Source: Defluviitaleaceae bacterium | GTDB lineage: Bacteria; Bacillota; Clostridia; Lachnospirales; WQUN01 | Reading direction: 5' to 3' | NCBI GenBank assembly: GCA_009783525.1 | Contig: WRDG01000026.1 | Coordinates: 1-15,472 of the forward strand | Length of the DNA stretch: 15,472 nucleotides | In this document: piece after piece, positions 13,594-15,472 of the stretch | How the letters are laid out: the number at the start of each line of letters is the position of its first letter | Position numbering within the stretch: position 1 is the stretch's first letter | Notes under the pieces: generated by a model | What the model was told of the DNA's origin: nothing | The model's input: only the letters and a program-made list of their open reading frames with translations | Database searches by the model: none | Translations under genes and position numbers: made by a program

Positions 13594-13615
13594 AACAAGG
13601 AGGAGTGAAATTATC

Positions 13616-15472
13616 ATGAAGGGTAAAACCGCGAAACTAACGGCGCGTCCGTTCGCATTTATTCTTACATTGGCGCTGCTTATGGGTATTGTCACACCCG
13701 TGACTCGGCTCCCCGTAAAAGCGGAACAGGAACCGGCTGTTTCCGTACTTTTAACGGGCGTGCCGTATGCCAACCCCAACGCCGAAAACCCGGCGCAGGC
13801 CTTCAGCGGCCAAAGGTGGAACTCCCAGGCGAATTGGGAGCAAAGTTACATCGGAATGGACATGGGTGCCGGCAACCTGCATAAACTTACACAGGTGCGG
13901 GTTCAAACATCCGGTTGGGAAGCCGACCACAGCCAGGCCTTGATACAGGGCTCGCTTGACGGCGTTAACTACGAAACATTGGGTACTATCCCATGGCTTA
14001 CAGGGTTGTCGGGCTGGTTGGAATTTAACCTGTCCGAAGACCTTCCCGCCTACAGGTTTTTCAAACTGCACGGCAACGGATGGAGCAATCAAGGTCTTTT
14101 GTACTTTGGGCTTGAGTTTTACGGATACGCCGCGGCTTGCGTAGTTTGCGAAAGCCTGCCGTGCGTATGCCCCTGCGGCGACTGCGGTATCTGCGGCTGC
14201 GAAGAATGTTTCGCAGACGGCAGATGTAACGAATGCGGCTGCACAGATTGCTTCCCCGGCGGCAAATGCGGCGTTTGCGAAATTTGCAGCCCGAACGACG
14301 GACGCAAAATAATTTTGGGCAAGCTGTTTGCAAACCCGGATGCCCGCGACCCGTCGATAGCGTTTAACGGGGATATATATACGGAATGGTCAGCCAATGT
14401 GGGCGGCGGCAGTTTTGCCGGCTACATCGGAATGGATATGGGACCGGGGAATTTATACAAATTGGCGCAAGTGAGGGTTTATGTACCCGATGCCTGGCAG
14501 GCCGACCATACTTCATCGGCAATCCAGGGCTCGCTTGACGGCGAAAATTACGTAGACTTGGGTTATGTCCCGCAGTTTACAGGTTATGCAAAAGAACAAT
14601 GGCACGACATCGATTTGCCTGTTGATCAAGCCTACAGATTTTTCAGGCTGCAAGGCAATTCGGGTTGGAGCGGATTAATTTACAGAGAATTGCAATTCGT
14701 TGGAATTATGATGCCGTGCGACGTCTGCGAAGCCGCGCCGTGCATTTGCCCGTGCGAAATATGCAACCTATACCCGTGTATGTGCGCGGAGGTATATTGG
14801 TTTATCGATTTTGATACCCACGGCGAAGGCAGGGATTCCGCGAGCGCTTGGGGCGGCAACCCGGTATTGCACACCGGCGACGATGCCGATGCGGTATACG
14901 GGAACTATTTGACCCTAACCGGCGACTTTATGAAGTTTTATTCAAATTTCCCATGGCTTTGCGCGGACGCGAGCAAGCCGTACGAATTGACAATTACCTA
15001 CAGGACAAACGAAGCAGCAAGCAGCAGGATTGTGGCGGCGGGTTTCGTTCCCGGCGGCCAATGGTACGACTACTGGCCCGACAGAGACTACAATTCCGAA
15101 ATTTATCCCGAGGTTGCATATCTCCCCGTGACGGGCGAATGGGAAACTGTTTCGCTTGTGTTCTACGGCGGCCAAAATTTCAGGATCGTGTTGAGGCAAA
15201 CCGAGGGCGAAGCTTCTTGGGACATTGCCGACATAACTGTTAAAGAATACAAGGGTCCCATGCACAACGTGGTGTTTGACGCAACGGGAGGCAGCGTAAC
15301 GCCCGCGTCGGTTATTATCGTAGACGGATTTGAAATTACGCTTCCTAACGCAAGAAGGACAATGAGCAGATTCCTCGGCTGGTTCACGGAACCGTCGCCC
15401 GGCGAATATATTGCAGTCGGCGAAACATACGGAACACGCATTGGCGGTGCGGGCGACATTTACTTGCCTACG
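13616..15472 (+). CDS. Large secreted surface protein with F5/8-type domains, Cys clusters and InlB-type repeat (3' end missing)
   Basis: The frame is open for 619 codons to the last base of the window, so the C-terminus is missing. The start has AAGGAGG 12 bases upstream. The signal peptide is residues 1-36 (hydrophobic 13-28, VKA cleavage). Two homologous F5/8 type C (discoidin/CBM32-like) domains lie at ~45-171 and ~228-364; both share YIGMDMG, the LxQVRV strand, IQGSLDG and YRFF(K/R)L. Each is followed by a cysteine cluster: 16 Cys in 175-224 and 8 Cys in 368-390. Residues ~394-544 form a third, jelly-roll carbohydrate-binding-like domain. From ~551 an InlB B-repeat (Listeria-Bacteroides repeat) begins (VVFDATGG ... 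FLGWF). The likely role is attachment to glycans or particles at the cell surface. A cell-wall anchor such as LPXTG, SLH or another module would lie beyond the window. No catalytic domain is seen so far. Confidence 0.85.
   Translation, partial: MKGKTAKLTARPFAFILTLALLMGIVTPVTRLPVKAEQEPAVSVLLTGVPYANPNAENPAQAFSGQRWNSQANWEQSYIGMDMGAGNLHKLTQVRVQTSGWEADHSQALIQGSLDGVNYETLGTIPWLTGLSGWLEFNLSEDLPAYRFFKLHGNGWSNQGLLYFGLEFYGYAAACVVCESLPCVCPCGDCGICGCEECFADGRCNECGCTDCFPGGKCGVCEICSPNDGRKIILGKLFANPDARDPSIAFNGDIYTEWSANVGGGSFAGYIGMDMGPGNLYKLAQVRVYVPDAWQADHTSSAIQGSLDGENYVDLGYVPQFTGYAKEQWHDIDLPVDQAYRFFRLQGNSGWSGLIYRELQFVGIMMPCDVCEAAPCICPCEICNLYPCMCAEVYWFIDFDTHGEGRDSASAWGGNPVLHTGDDADAVYGNYLTLTGDFMKFYSNFPWLCADASKPYELTITYRTNEAASSRIVAAGFVPGGQWYDYWPDRDYNSEIYPEVAYLPVTGEWETVSLVFYGGQNFRIVLRQTEGEASWDIADITVKEYKGPMHNVVFDATGGSVTPASVIIVDGFEITLPNARRTMSRFLGWFTEPSPGEYIAVGETYGTRIGGAGDIYLPT

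Overview
The window looks like a chromosomal segment from an anaerobic low-to-mid G+C Gram-positive bacterium, most likely a Clostridia-type Bacillota. This is inferred from strong AGGAGG-type ribosome binding sites, an amidase with a copper-amine-oxidase-type N-terminal domain, a BadF-type amino-sugar kinase, a CPBP membrane protease, and a surface protein combining F5/8-type domains, cysteine clusters and an InlB-type repeat. Nothing in the window fixes the genus. No tRNA, rRNA, transposase, phage gene or CRISPR array was found.

Layout. (1) Positions 1-208: three and a bit tandem copies of a 52-54 bp non-coding unit, the last running into a strong terminator. (2) 252-3624, minus strand: a DUF4391-like gene overlapping a cytosolic six-hairpin glycosidase-like gene. 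Upstream, at 3646-3739, lie three copies of a TATTACTCCGG motif that looks like an operator. (3) 3811-9998, minus strand: a compact six-gene run. In transcription order it holds a URO-D-fold protein, a CPBP protease, a BadF-family N-acetylglucosamine-type kinase, two paralogous UPF0309-like SIS proteins and a zinc-ribbon protein with about 12 membrane segments. (4) 10049-10149: divergent promoters. (5) 10195-11346, plus strand: a regulator with a degenerate GGDEF domain (GGDAF), an apparent ribbon-helix-helix segment and a CheY-like receiver domain, in that order. (6) 11401-13266, minus strand: a secreted N-acetylmuramoyl-L-alanine amidase. (7) 13267-13615: a 349 bp gene-free stretch with the amidase promoter, a bidirectional terminator, four 13-bp tandem repeats, three helically phased TTTGCA boxes and a leader hairpin. 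(8) 13616 to the window end, plus strand: a large secreted multidomain protein, incomplete at its 3' end.

How the parts may fit together (inference). The kinase and two SIS proteins suggest uptake and metabolism of phosphorylated (amino) sugars. The URO-D-like protein, membrane protease and zinc-ribbon membrane protein share the transcription unit, and a sugar-acting six-hairpin enzyme lies downstream. The divergent regulator is well placed to control the run. The amidase and surface protein are cell-envelope functions and appear to be independent units. The most unusual items are the GGDAF/RHH/receiver fusion, the DUF4391-glycosidase pairing behind a triple operator-like motif, and the cysteine clusters of the surface protein.
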